A stretch of 64,000 bases of DNA from assembly GCF_963555915.1 (NCBI RefSeq), contig NZ_CAUVXL010000014.1, positions 1-64,000 on the forward strand. Reading direction: 5' to 3'. Below, one piece after another: positions 35,328 to 43,541 of this stretch; position 1 is the first letter of the stretch, and each line of letters begins with the position of its first letter. Made by a program: the position numbers and the translations under genes. The DNA is from Protofrankia sp963555915. Lineage in GTDB: Bacteria > Actinomycetota > Actinomycetes > Frankiales > Frankiaceae. The notes under the pieces are model-generated. The model was given only the letters and a program-made list of their open reading frames with translations, had not been told where the DNA came from and did no database searches.

Positions 35328-36882
35328 GGTATGCGTGGAAGGTCTGCACGCTATCGTGGCCCTGTTCAGCGGGCGGGACGGCGCTGAGCACGTTGTGGCC
35401 TAGGTCGGCGATGGGGCGGATGTGCTGCTCTCGGGGCAGGCTTGTCATGACGGCGTGAGCGTGCTCGACGCCGGGCAGGATGTCCCCTGCGCGCACCAAG
35501 CACAAAGCCCGTTGCAACTCGATCACCACCGGGCCACGCGGGAAGGTGGCCGGGTAAAGCGCAAGGGCCGCCGCGTTCGCTTGGTCAGCGCGGGCATAGT
35601 CGCCCAGGTTGGCATAGACATAGCTCTCGGTAAAGCGCACCGCGCGCTCGGACCAGCCGAACAACGATTCCGTGTCTCCGGTTGTATCGACGGGCAGGGC
35701 GTCGAAGTTGTCCCGCACTTCGCGCAAGGCGGCTTCGGCCGATGTGGCCTGGCCCGCGCGGGCCAAGGTCTGGGCCTTGCCTGCCAGCAGGCCAGGTAGG
35801 GCGGCAGGGGGCGTATGGAGGCCGGCGCGGATGGTTTCAGCTTCTGCCACCAGGTCGAGGATGACCGGCACAGCCCGCGGCTCGTGCAGGGCCTGCTGAA
35901 CTTCTCGTCCGCGTATCCACAGGCGGGTCTGCACGTCACCGGACTCGTCGGCGGCCTGTTTGGCAGTCCGCCACCATCGGCGGGAGGACCGGATGTCGCC
36001 GAGGTTGGCGACGGTGTGCGCGGTCACGGCGGCAAGGAGCGCCGCGACCTTACGCAGCTCGCGGCTGGCGGTGTCCGAGTGTGGACCTTGCACGGTGTTG
36101 CCTAGTGCCACGAGATCAACCTGAAGGCTGCCTAGCAGCTCGCCCGGCGCGACGGTCATGTAGCTGACGCTGTGCTCCCAGGCGATCTCTTGCCATTCGC
36201 TGACGTCGGCGGCAGAGGGGTCAGCAACCAGAGAACGATGCATGTTGTGACGGGAAAGCTCCAAACCGGCACCCGGAATCAGCAGGCCGGTACCGGCGAG
36301 GAAGATCCGCCTGTCGATCGCCACGATCACCACATCCCCGGTACTCGCAATGACCTGGCATGGCCCACCCGGTAGGGTCAGGCTACCCGCACCGACGTTG
36401 CCGCTAGGCGGATCAACGGGCGCTGGCGACGAACGCCGGACAACCGAGTCGGTAACGCTCGGTAGCCATTGGTTGGCCGATGCGGAGGCCGCGTTGGCGG
36501 CGTGCGCTCCGAGCTGGCCCAGGGCCAGGCGGCCGAGCAGCGCCCGTGCTTCCGTCTGGGAGACGGCGCGCTGTCCTTCGACTCGGGCCTCGCGAGCGGC
36601 CTGGGCGGCATGGGCTTCCATCTGACGCTGGTCACGTCGGGCGGCCTCAACCTCCTCGTATCCCCGAACCAGTACCCCGCCGGCACCGAGCACAGCGTCG
36701 GCGCGCTGCCAGAGGTCCTTGGTCGTGTGCTGATAGCCGATCTCGACGTTTGCCAGGGTGCTGCGACTAACGTAGATCAGCGGAGCGAGGCTGTGCTGTG
36801 TGTGCCCGGCCTGCTTCCGCAATGCGGCGAGTTCCGCGCCGAGGGCCGCACGCGCGGCCAGTACGGCGTCCGAGTCCGGCAC
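35305..36882 (-). CDS. XRE-type regulator with TPR-like C-terminal region
   Basis: 525 residues from GTG 36882 with GGAAGGA about 10 bases upstream. Residues 12-75 are an XRE helix-turn-helix (ELAALRKQAGHTQHSLAPLIYVSRSTLANVE). The long remainder is helical, with TPR-like units near the end (YARADQANAAALALYP, LCLVRAGDILPGVEHAHAV). Regulators of this build are common beside actinobacterial biosynthetic and mobile loci. It is divergent from the RAM-protein/peptide/kinase/radical SAM genes and probably controls them (inference). Confidence 0.85.
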   Translation of the reverse strand: MPDSDAVLAARAALGAELAALRKQAGHTQHSLAPLIYVSRSTLANVEIGYQHTTKDLWQRADAVLGAGGVLVRGYEEVEAARRDQRQMEAHAAQAAREARVEGQRAVSQTEARALLGRLALGQLGAHAANAASASANQWLPSVTDSVVRRSSPAPVDPPSGNVGAGSLTLPGGPCQVIASTGDVVIVAIDRRIFLAGTGLLIPGAGLELSRHNMHRSLVADPSAADVSEWQEIAWEHSVSYMTVAPGELLGSLQVDLVALGNTVQGPHSDTASRELRKVAALLAAVTAHTVANLGDIRSSRRWWRTAKQAADESGDVQTRLWIRGREVQQALHEPRAVPVILDLVAEAETIRAGLHTPPAALPGLLAGKAQTLARAGQATSAEAALREVRDNFDALPVDTTGDTESLFGWSERAVRFTESYVYANLGDYARADQANAAALALYPATFPRGPVVIELQRALCLVRAGDILPGVEHAHAVMTSLPREQHIRPIADLGHNVLSAVPPAEQGHDSVQTFHAYLTQQEAA

Positions 36883-37079
36883 GATCGCGGCGTCCTTCCG
36901 TGACGGGTTACAGGTGGTGTCAGCCGATTGTCGCAGCGCACCCGCGCCCCGTGTCGACAGGGCGACGGATCGGACACGCTGTCGTCAAACGCCCGACCGA
37001 GAGCCGATTCACGTCACGACCAATGCTCGGCGACAAGTGCGATCAGTCGGATGCAGAAGGGTGATGAAAGGGGTGTGAG

Positions 37080-37646
37080 GTGCTGCGTGACACGTACGTG
37101 ATGTTTGATGGCACGTCGGACATGGCCGGGGTGGCGCGACTGCTCGGTCTTGTCGGCGACGGACGGTTACGGATGGCCGGGCGGTCGGAGGACGGGCAGT
37201 CGGCTTTCGCCGCCTACACCAGCGACGGACGGCGCGCAGGTCCGGGCGCGACCGCGGAACTGCTGCGTGCGCAGGTCGGGGTTCCGACGTGGACGGTGGT
37301 CCGCACCGTCGCCGATCACGGACTGGCCGGTCAGGGTCTCTTCGCCCTGCCGGCGACCGAAGCCGTCGGGCTGCTGGTCATCGCGGCGGCGGACCGGGAG
37401 GCAGTGCTGCGCGCAGCCTCGTGCCTGCATGGAATCGCCGGATGGGTGGCCGACGACGGTGACCCGCACGTCGCGTTGATCGAGGTCGGTGGCAGCGGAC
37501 CCCACGAGGTGAACACCGCCATGTACGCGGTGGGAGGGTTGCCCGGAGTGCGCACACTGACTCGGTACCTGACGTCATGGCACCGGATGACCTGGTCGCA
37601 CCTGCCCGTGAGGGCCATCCCACCGCAGTCGCGCCGCACGCCGTAA
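37080..37646 (+). CDS. RAM/AsnC-like ligand-binding domain protein
   Basis: 188 residues from GTG 37080 with AAAGGGG upstream. The C-terminal half (HVALIEVGGSGPHEVNTAMY, LPGVRTLTRYLTSWH) resembles the RAM effector domain of Lrp/AsnC proteins. The first half may be a degenerate second copy. No DNA-binding helix-turn-helix is present, so it could be a small-molecule sensor or a stand-alone RAM protein. It is first of a run of same-strand genes leading to the radical SAM enzyme. Confidence 0.65.
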   Translation: MLRDTYVMFDGTSDMAGVARLLGLVGDGRLRMAGRSEDGQSAFAAYTSDGRRAGPGATAELLRAQVGVPTWTVVRTVADHGLAGQGLFALPATEAVGLLVIAAADREAVLRAASCLHGIAGWVADDGDPHVALIEVGGSGPHEVNTAMYAVGGLPGVRTLTRYLTSWHRMTWSHLPVRAIPPQSRRTP

Positions 37647-37756
37647 ACAGCGACCGGGACACCAGAGGTTAGCAAGGATGGACACCTCAGGTGGGGAAGC
37701 CGGCCCAGGGTACAGGGAGACAACCAGTGAGCTGTCTGACCCCACTCGACGGAATA

Positions 37757-37817
37757 GGAAAGCCGGGATTACTAGTCGCACGCAAGGCCGGCGGTGGGAT
37801 TTTACCTCCGGCTTTCC
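37757..37817 (+). promoter_or_regulatory. Leader with two mutually exclusive hairpins
   Basis: Perfect 10-bp arms ggaaagccgg (37757-37766) and ccggctttcc (37808-37817) can pair. The right arm can instead pair with gccgg at 37787-37791, strengthened by ggt/acc (37793-37795 with 37804-37806) around an 8-base loop. The choice lies 38 bp before the small peptide ORF. It could be a switching leader RNA; I do not recognise a known riboswitch class. Confidence 0.4.
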
Positions 37818-37854
37818 AGGACCGCACCGCGCACCTGCTGAGATTGACACGACG

Positions 37855-37935
37855 ATGGCGCGCTCTGCCCGGGTCTATAACTACAGTGATAACGCCTCGG
37901 GACTGACGACCTGCGCCTGTGGGTCCTCCTCGTAA
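37855..37935 (+). CDS. 26-residue peptide ORF ending in a Cys/Ser-rich tail (possible RiPP-type precursor)
   Basis: ATG 37855 opens a 26-codon frame ending LTTCACGSSS, followed after 9 bases by the start of the nucleotide-kinase-like gene. The frame is also open upstream to ATG 37678 (85 residues), but that part looks non-coding. The peptide DNA is less GC-rich than its surroundings. The ribosome binding site is weak (GAG). A Thr/Cys/Gly/Ser tail beside a radical SAM gene suggests a precursor peptide, though nothing here proves it is translated. Confidence 0.4.
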   Translation: MARSARVYNYSDNASGLTTCACGSSS

Positions 37936-37944
37936 GGGGTTCCG

Positions 37945-38676
37945 GTGTTTCCCTCCCATCGTCCCAATGTCGCGTTCGCAGGGTTGACCGCGGCCGGCAA
38001 GACGACGCATGCGCGCCGGCTCGCCGCCGACCTGGGCTATGACTATGTGTCGGCGACGGATGTGATGCTGGCGATTCTCGGGATCGACACTCCCAGCGAC
38101 GGAGTGTGGTTCGAGCGATTCGACGAAATCCAGGCTGCACGACGGGGGGATGCGGCGGACGCCGAGCTGGATCGGCATTTGGTGGCGTTGGCCGCGACAC
38201 GGCAAGGGACTGTGTTCGACACGTGGGCGTTGGCGTGGTTGAGCCCGAGTCCGATGGTGCGCATATGGATCGAGTCCGATCTGGAGTCCCGAGCACGCAA
38301 GTGCCTGGTGTCGCAGGAACGTACGCGCCTGTCGCTGCGTGACTGCCGTGAGCTGGTGCGGGCCAAGGACCACGACACCCGAGACAGGTTCGTCCGTCGT
38401 CACGGTTTCGATTTGTTCACCGATCGCGCCCGCTACGACCTCATCGTATGTAACTCCCATCTGATTCCAGCAGCGGACCGGGAGTGCGCCGATGCCGGCA
38501 TTGCCATATTCACGCCGGTCGTCCGCGAAGCGGTGACCGGCGTCCTGCAGAGTCGGCCGCACGCGGAGTTGGCCCGCATCGCCGCGCGGTACCCGGCCGA
38601 GATCCTGCGGATAGGCCCTCGTCGGTTGGCGGCGGGTGCCGAACAGGAAACGGCCCCAGATTCTGAGTCGCGGTGA
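37945..38676 (+). CDS. Cytidylate-kinase-like P-loop ATPase
   Basis: 243 residues from GTG 37945 with AAGGGG upstream. Walker A is GLTAAGKT (13-20). The lid and C-terminal pattern (VRIWIESDLESRARKCL, SLRDCRELVRAKDHDTRDRF, ARYDLIVCNSHLI) resembles (d)CMP kinases, which phosphorylate nucleoside monophosphates. The acceptor here could be a nucleotide or another small molecule. It lies between the peptide ORF and the radical SAM gene on the same strand. The long minus-strand reading opposite (37687-38562) is a shadow. Confidence 0.8.
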   Translation: MFPSHRPNVAFAGLTAAGKTTHARRLAADLGYDYVSATDVMLAILGIDTPSDGVWFERFDEIQAARRGDAADAELDRHLVALAATRQGTVFDTWALAWLSPSPMVRIWIESDLESRARKCLVSQERTRLSLRDCRELVRAKDHDTRDRFVRRHGFDLFTDRARYDLIVCNSHLIPAADRECADAGIAIFTPVVREAVTGVLQSRPHAELARIAARYPAEILRIGPRRLAAGAEQETAPDSESR

Positions 38677-38699
38677 GGCCGCCTCGCTCTCTGATCAGC

Positions 38700-38718
38700 C
38701 GGCCGAGAAGGTCGGCCG
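38700..38718 (+). promoter_or_regulatory. Short hairpin between the kinase-like and radical SAM genes
   Basis: Arms cggccga (38700-38706) and tcggccg (38712-38718) enclose 5 bases, upstream of the GGAGGT ribosome binding site of the radical SAM gene. It may tune expression; no T-run follows. Confidence 0.4.
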
Positions 38719-38757
38719 TTCCACCTGCCCATCTGGCTCAACCGGAGGTAGCCAACC

Positions 38758-40071
38758 GTGCGCGTAGTCCTGCTCTACCCCGAGGTGTACGACATGGCCC
38801 GTTTCGCTGAACAGCGCAAGGAGTTTCCCCCGTTCGGGGTCCTTTATTTGGCAGCCGTGATGGAGGACGCCGGGCACGACGTGGCCGTCCGCAAGGTGAC
38901 CCCCCATGAACCGGACCTGGACCTGAGCGGGTTTGAGGCCGTCGGGTTCAGCCTGGCCTCATCCGCCACCTACGGCATCCTGCGTCAGGCCCGCCGTGCG
39001 AGCCGGATAGACTCGGACGCGCTGGTGATGGTAGGTGGGGTCCACGCCAATTTCTATCCCGAGGAGTCCCTGGTCGACTTCGACGCGGACGTGATGTGTG
39101 AAGGAGAGTCCGAACACACCATCCTCGAGGTCCTCGACCGGGCGGTGACCTCCCGGGCATTTGGCGGCATCACCGGCACGCTATGGACCAATGGCGAGCA
39201 GGTCCACCGAGAACCGCCCCGCCGACTCATCGGGGACATCGACTGCCTGCCGCTGCCGGCCCGACACCTGCTACCGACCGAAGATTTCCTGCTCTCGGAT
39301 CGGCTCGCCGGCCGCGACCTGCGGATGGCGCACGTGATGTTCTCGCGGGGCTGCCCGTTCCCCTGTTCGTTCTGCGCTGCCGGGCAGACCAGAATCCAGT
39401 ACCGCAGCGGCGTCAGTGCCCACACCGAGCTGGTCCACCTGATCGAGCGTTACGGGGTCGAGGGTTTCGCGATCGTCGACGACAACTTCATCGTCAACAA
39501 GCGCAAGGTCAGCGATATCTGCGAACAGATCACCGACCTCGGCTTGTCCTGGTCGGCGCTGTCCCGCGTCGACACGATCGACCTCCCGCTGCTGAAGACG
39601 ATGGCGGCAGCCGGCTGCATCGAGATCAAGTACGGGGTGGAGTCCGGCAGCGAGGCACTGCTGAAGGCCATGCGGAAGAACACTACCCGCGCGCAGATCA
39701 AACGGGCGTTCGCTGCCACCGCAGACGCGGGGATCGAGGCGAAGGCGTTCATCATCCACGGGTTCCCCGGCGAGAACACCGAGACCACCGCCGAGACGAT
39801 GAGCCTGCTGCAGGAGCTTGGAACCTCCCTGAGTCGGGTGTCACTGTTCCGGTTCGTTCCACTGCCGGGCACCCAGGTCTACGCCGATCCCGACCGGCAC
39901 AACCTCCACGGCGCACACACCCAGCCTGACTGGGACGGGGACTGGTCGAAGTTCCACATCCACCACAACGACCGGCACTGGTGGGGCACCCCCGAACAGT
40001 GGCAGGACACCGAGGACTCCTACCGGCGGCTCCGCGACTTCGTCGAAACGCACTGGAACCGGCAGGGATGA
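38758..40071 (+). CDS. B12-binding-domain radical SAM enzyme
   Basis: 437 residues from GTG 38758 with a GGAGGT ribosome binding site. The N-terminal 150 residues form a cobalamin-binding-like Rossmann domain (RVVLLYPEVYD, VGFSLASSATYGIL, MVGGVHANFYPEE). The radical SAM core has the CxxxCxxC cluster motif at Cys199, Cys203 and Cys206 (GCPFPCSFC), then GVEGFAIVDDNFIVN, IEIKYGVESGSEALLKAMRK and KAFIIHGFPGENTET. A Trp/His-rich tail (HHNDRHWW) closes it. Class B enzymes of this kind methylate or rearrange unactivated carbons or phosphinates; the substrate is unknown. Confidence 0.93.
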   Translation: MRVVLLYPEVYDMARFAEQRKEFPPFGVLYLAAVMEDAGHDVAVRKVTPHEPDLDLSGFEAVGFSLASSATYGILRQARRASRIDSDALVMVGGVHANFYPEESLVDFDADVMCEGESEHTILEVLDRAVTSRAFGGITGTLWTNGEQVHREPPRRLIGDIDCLPLPARHLLPTEDFLLSDRLAGRDLRMAHVMFSRGCPFPCSFCAAGQTRIQYRSGVSAHTELVHLIERYGVEGFAIVDDNFIVNKRKVSDICEQITDLGLSWSALSRVDTIDLPLLKTMAAAGCIEIKYGVESGSEALLKAMRKNTTRAQIKRAFAATADAGIEAKAFIIHGFPGENTETTAETMSLLQELGTSLSRVSLFRFVPLPGTQVYADPDRHNLHGAHTQPDWDGDWSKFHIHHNDRHWWGTPEQWQDTEDSYRRLRDFVETHWNRQG

Positions 40072-40129
40072 TCTGACCCGGACGTGTCCACGCACGGGCG
40101 GGTGGTGGCCCGCTGATAGATTCCCGCCG

Positions 40130-41973
40130 GTGAGCGCCGTTGCACCCCGGACCAGCGGGGCCGTCACACTGACGCACTCTCAGGCCCATCAGCTATGGAA
40201 CTGGACGCTGTCCCGTCACGGCCTGCACCCCGAGCGCCGGTTGTCGTCCGTCGCCGAGATCGCGGGCGCCGGGCTGGGAATCCACGCCGCGCGCCTACCC
40301 AGCCCATTCGCCACGGTGCTGGCTCGTGCCGCCAGCCCCGACGTCGCGCTCGCCCTGCTCACCCGCCAGCAAGGACTCACCACGCTGCGGTGCATGCGCA
40401 AGACCTTGCACCTGCTGCCCGTGGACCTGGCCGGCGTCGCACACGCCGCCACCGNNNNNNNNNNNNNNNNNNNNNNNNNNNNNNNNNNNNNNNNNNNNNN
40501 NNNNNNNNNNNNNNNNNNNNNNNNNNNNNNNNNNNNNNNNNNNNNNNNNNNNNNNNNNNNNNNNNNNNNNNNNNNNNNNNNNNNNNNNNNNNNNNNNNNN
40601 NNNNNNNNNNNNNNNNNNNNNNNNNNNNNNNNNNNNNNNNNNNNNNNNNNNNNNNNNNNNNNNNNNNNNNNNNNNNNNNNNNNNNNNNNNNNNNNNNNNN
40701 NNNNNNNNNNNNNNNNNNNNNNNNNNNNNNNNNNNNNNNNNNNNNNNNNNNNNNNNNNNNNNNNNNNNNNNNNNNNNNNNNNNNNNNNNNNNNNNNNNNN
40801 NNNNNNNNNNNNNNNNNNNNNNNNNNNNNNNNNNNNNNNNNNNNNNNNNNNNNNNNNNNNNNNNNNNNNNNNNNNNNNNNNNNNNNNNNNNNNNNNNNNN
40901 NNNNNNNNNNNNNNNNNNNNNNNNNNNNNNNNNNNNNNNNNNNNNNNNNNNNNNNNNNNNNNNNNNNNNNNNNNNNNNNNNNNNNNNNNNNNNNNNNNNN
41001 NNNNNNNNNNNNNNNNNNNNNNNNNNNNNNNNNNNNNNNNNNNNNNNNNNNNNNNNNNNNNNNNNNNNNNNNNNNNNNNNNNNNNNNNNNNNNNNNNNTC
41101 CACTACCGGGTGCGGGACGCCGGCAGGCTGGCCCTCAACGCAGGAATCCCCCAGTCCATCCTGACCAGTTTGACCGGGCAGCTCACGCTGCTGCTCGCAA
41201 ACGGCCCGCTGCTGTACCGGCAGCTCGAGGCAACCCTGACCGGCCCCCGCGCGTCCGTCGCAGCCGTCCGTGTCGCCGTGAAGCTCGCGTGGGAGCGGGG
41301 CCTCCTGACCTACCTCAACCAGTCCGGCTGCTGGAACGCCGAACACCGCGCCTTCGCGCTGACCTCCGACGCCCACCCCGACCTCGACACCGCACTTGAC
41401 CCCCGGGCGGCTACGCGGACGCTGGTCCACGCCTACTTCACGCGGTACGGGCCCGCGACGCTCAAGGACGCCACCTGGTGGTCGGCCTTGTCCCGCGCCG
41501 CCGTCATCGCCGCGCTCGACGCCTCGGACACCGAGTGGCTCCAGATCACCACGCCGTGGAGCCCGGCCCCGGCCTACCTGGCAACCGCCCAGTACGAGGA
41601 GTTCCTGGCGGCCGACCCCGACTCCCACGCAACCGGCTTGAACCTGCTGGCCCACGAAGACGTAGCACTCAAGGGCTACTTCGAGACCCGCGACAGATAC
41701 CTCATGGGACTGCCGCCCCAGCAGGCGTTCAACCAGATCGGTGAAGCGCTGCCCACCATCATCCTCGACGGCCAGATTCAAGGCACCTGGACATGGAACC
41801 CCGGCACCCGAACTGTCACTCCCGCATTCACCCGCGGCCGGGCTTCCCATGCCCTGACCCGCCGCGTGTCAGCGGCCACGGACACGCTCACCGACGCCCT
41901 ACGGACCGGCTGGCGCGACCCAACCCCCACCCCCGCCCACCGCAGTCCCAACCAACTCGCCCTTGCTATCTGA
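40130..41973 (+). CDS. Winged-helix DNA-binding protein, AlkZ/HTH_42-like, interrupted by an assembly gap
   Basis: The N-terminal part (GTG 40130 to 40454) reads LTHSQAHQLWNWTLSRHGL... and LTRQQGLTTLRCMRKTLHLLPVDLAGV, the start of the HTH_42 family. The C-terminal part (41099-41973) reads FTRYGPATLKDATWW, GLNLLAHEDVALKGYFETRDRYL and ILDGQIQGTWTWNPGTRTV, the family end. The two lie in different frames only because the run of N has an arbitrary length. Family members include AlkZ-type DNA glycosylases that unhook crosslinks from genotoxic natural products. The active-site residues fall in the gap, so activity cannot be judged. Confidence 0.8.
40455..41098. other. Assembly gap (644 N)
   Basis: The bases are unknown. 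The gap falls within a single gene, judged by the matching ends on both sides. Confidence 1.
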
Positions 41974-42016
41974 CGCCGATACCCGACCGATCCGCACAAG
42001 GAAAAGAGTCTCCGCG

Positions 42017-42334
42017 ATGCTCCCGCTGCCCGCCGATTCCAAGCTGAGCGATATCCAGCAGTACGTCGCGGCGATGGAAGCCGAACGCGGATTCTCCCAC
42101 CGCACCGTTATGGAGGAGGCTCTGCTCCTCGGTGAGGAAGTCGGCGAACTCTTCAAAGCCATCCGCAAGGCTCAGAACCTGAGCACCGCCACCGGATCGC
42201 TCGTCGGCAGCGTCGACGAGGAACTCGCCGACCTCCTAATCTTTGTCTGCGCTATCGCAAACCGGCTCGACATCAACCTCACGGACGCCCTCCGCCGCAA
42301 GGAAGCCCACAACGAGACCAGAATCTGGGCATAG
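42017..42334 (+). CDS. MazG-like nucleotide pyrophosphohydrolase
   Basis: 105 residues from ATG 42017 with AAGGAAAAGAG upstream. The metal-binding acidic pairs are present as ExxE (Glu41, Glu44) and ExxD (Glu69, Asp72 in EELADLL). This is the minimal single-domain MazG type that hydrolyses (d)NTPs or modified nucleotides. It follows the AlkZ-like gene closely and lies just before the right 150-bp repeat. Confidence 0.9.
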   Translation: MLPLPADSKLSDIQQYVAAMEAERGFSHRTVMEEALLLGEEVGELFKAIRKAQNLSTATGSLVGSVDEELADLLIFVCAIANRLDINLTDALRRKEAHNETRIWA

Positions 42335-42340
42335 ATCCGC

Positions 42341-42490
42341 GCTACACAGAGAACGGCGGACCGAAGCCGGTCAGGTCACGATCGCCGGGCACAGCGAAGC
42401 CGACCCCGCCGACATACGACGCATCCGGATGGAGCTCGCCGCCGAGGACTACGACCGGGCGCTGCGAGCGCACAGCCGCCAGCTGCCGGC
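42341..42490 (+). repeat. 150-bp direct repeat, right copy
   Basis: Matches 35156-35305 at 139 of 150 positions without indels. It begins 7 bp after the mazG stop. Here the 3' continuation of the gene is kept (to 42587) while the 5' part is missing, the opposite of the left copy. Confidence 0.9.
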
Positions 42491-42587
42491 GGTGGCCGAG
42501 GGAGACCTCGTGTCTGTCGGCATCCGCTGGCGACTGCGCAACGTGCGTCGCTTCGACATCGCCGACAACCCCACCGAGACGCCCTGA
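42341..42587 (+). pseudogene. Gene fragment, 5'-truncated copy of the small unknown gene
   Basis: In the frame shared with the left copy it reads ...DPADIRRIRMELAAEDYDRA... and continues GDLVSVGIRWRLRNVRRFDIADN to a TGA at 42585-42587. No start codon belongs to it; upstream in this frame is mazG DNA read out of frame. It complements the 3'-truncated left copy. Confidence 0.6.
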
Positions 42588-42593
42588 AGCTCC

Positions 42594-42864
42594 GGCATCG
42601 GCCACCTGCGCAGGTCGGGCGTTCACCCTGTGACGATCGCAGCCTGCGGACAGGCTCGGCCCGCGGCGAGGACAAGCCCCGGTCGGACGTGGACCTGCTC
42701 TACGTGCTCTCACAGAACGCCACACTCGGCCGGAACATCGTCGATCTCAGAGACGAGCTGAAGAAGATCATCGGACGCCCGGTGGACCTCGTTCCAAAAT
42801 CCGGGTTGAAATGGGTCATCCGTGACCGGATACTCGCCGAAACGACGATCCTGTACGCGGCGTG
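42594..42864 (+). pseudogene. MNT-type nucleotidyltransferase (antitoxin) remnant, 5' end lost
   Basis: The frame ends GSARGEDKPRSDVDLLYVLSQ ... RPVDLVPKSGLKWVIRDRIL ... ILYAA and stops at 42862-42864. The catalytic GS-x9-DxD motif is present, but the helices before it are missing and no start codon or ribosome binding site fits. In living systems this protein AMPylates and so silences the HepT toxin encoded next to it. Confidence 0.75.
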
Positions 42865-42869
42865 ACTAG

Positions 42870-43140
42870 CTTCATCTCGTCGATATGCTGGAGGCGGTCA
42901 AGGCCGTCTCAGCTTTTCTTGCAGAGGTGGACGAGATGACGTTCTCGGGCAGCGATCTGCTCCAGAGCGTCGTCCTCCAGAAACTCATGCTCCTCGGTGA
43001 GGCCGCCGGACGGGTTTCGCCCGAGGTATGCGATCGCTGGCCTGACATGCCTTGGCGCTCAGCGTCAGGATTTCGCAATCTCGCCGTTCACTCCTACGTC
43101 GAGATCGAGTGGTAAATCGTCTGGAGAATAGGGACGGCGT
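42870..43140 (+). pseudogene. hepT: HepT-like HEPN toxin remnant with stop and frame damage
   Basis: The frame reads LHLVDMLEAVKAVSAF ... QKLMLLGEAAGRVSPE ... FRNLAVHSYVEIEW, with the HEPN RxxxxH motif intact. A TAG lies just before LHLVDM, where the start should be. A TAA at 43113-43115 interrupts IEW-x-IVWRI, where a Glu codon (GAA) is expected. The gene therefore lost both ends and probably makes no working toxin. The short ORF 42885-43115 is what is left. Confidence 0.75.
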
Positions 43141-43182
43141 CGCTTCCGCGTCACCCTGTCGACCACACGTGTTGGCGGGCCA

Positions 43183-43380
43183 TTTCTCGATGAAAAGAAT
43201 CACGCGATCCTGGACGCACTCACCGACGGAGGCTTGATGACGAGCGAGGTTGCCAAGGTGGTTCAGTTATCCACCCGCGCGACCCGAACCCGGCTGGTCA
43301 AGCTCGTCGAACGTGGCCCCGTACGCGATGTCGGCACGAGCCCGCAAGAGCCGAATCGGCGCCACGACCGCGAATCATGA
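43183..43380 (+). pseudogene. Winged-helix C-terminal fragment
   Basis: A 65-codon frame without start reads FLDEKNHAILDALTDGG, TSEVAKVVQLSTRATRTRLVKLVERG and ends at TGA 43378-43380. The pattern is a winged helix as found at the C-terminus of AlbA-2/ATP-binding regulators and similar proteins. It is fused by decay to the HepT remnant. The 160 bases after it hold no gene. Confidence 0.5.
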
Positions 43381-43541
43381 ACATGCACTCGGAGTTATGA
43401 ACAGGCAGGCCACGAGCCCGCTCCGGCTAGCACGTTTACAAGATCTTCAGGCCCCTCCACCGCTAGGTCGGTGCATATCTGGCAAGGGGATTTCTAATCA
43501 TGGTGCGTGTGAAAGCCTGAGGCGTCCGAACAGCGGTCCAA

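Noticed and set aside
37640..37850. Known riboswitch (cobalamin, TPP) before the radical SAM locus
   Set aside because: Short matches such as ctgaga and ggaagccgg were seen, but the consensus cores of those classes are absent.
37687..38562. 291-codon minus-strand frame opposite the kinase-like gene
   Set aside because: The plus strand carries a clear P-loop kinase; the opposite frame has no recognisable feature.
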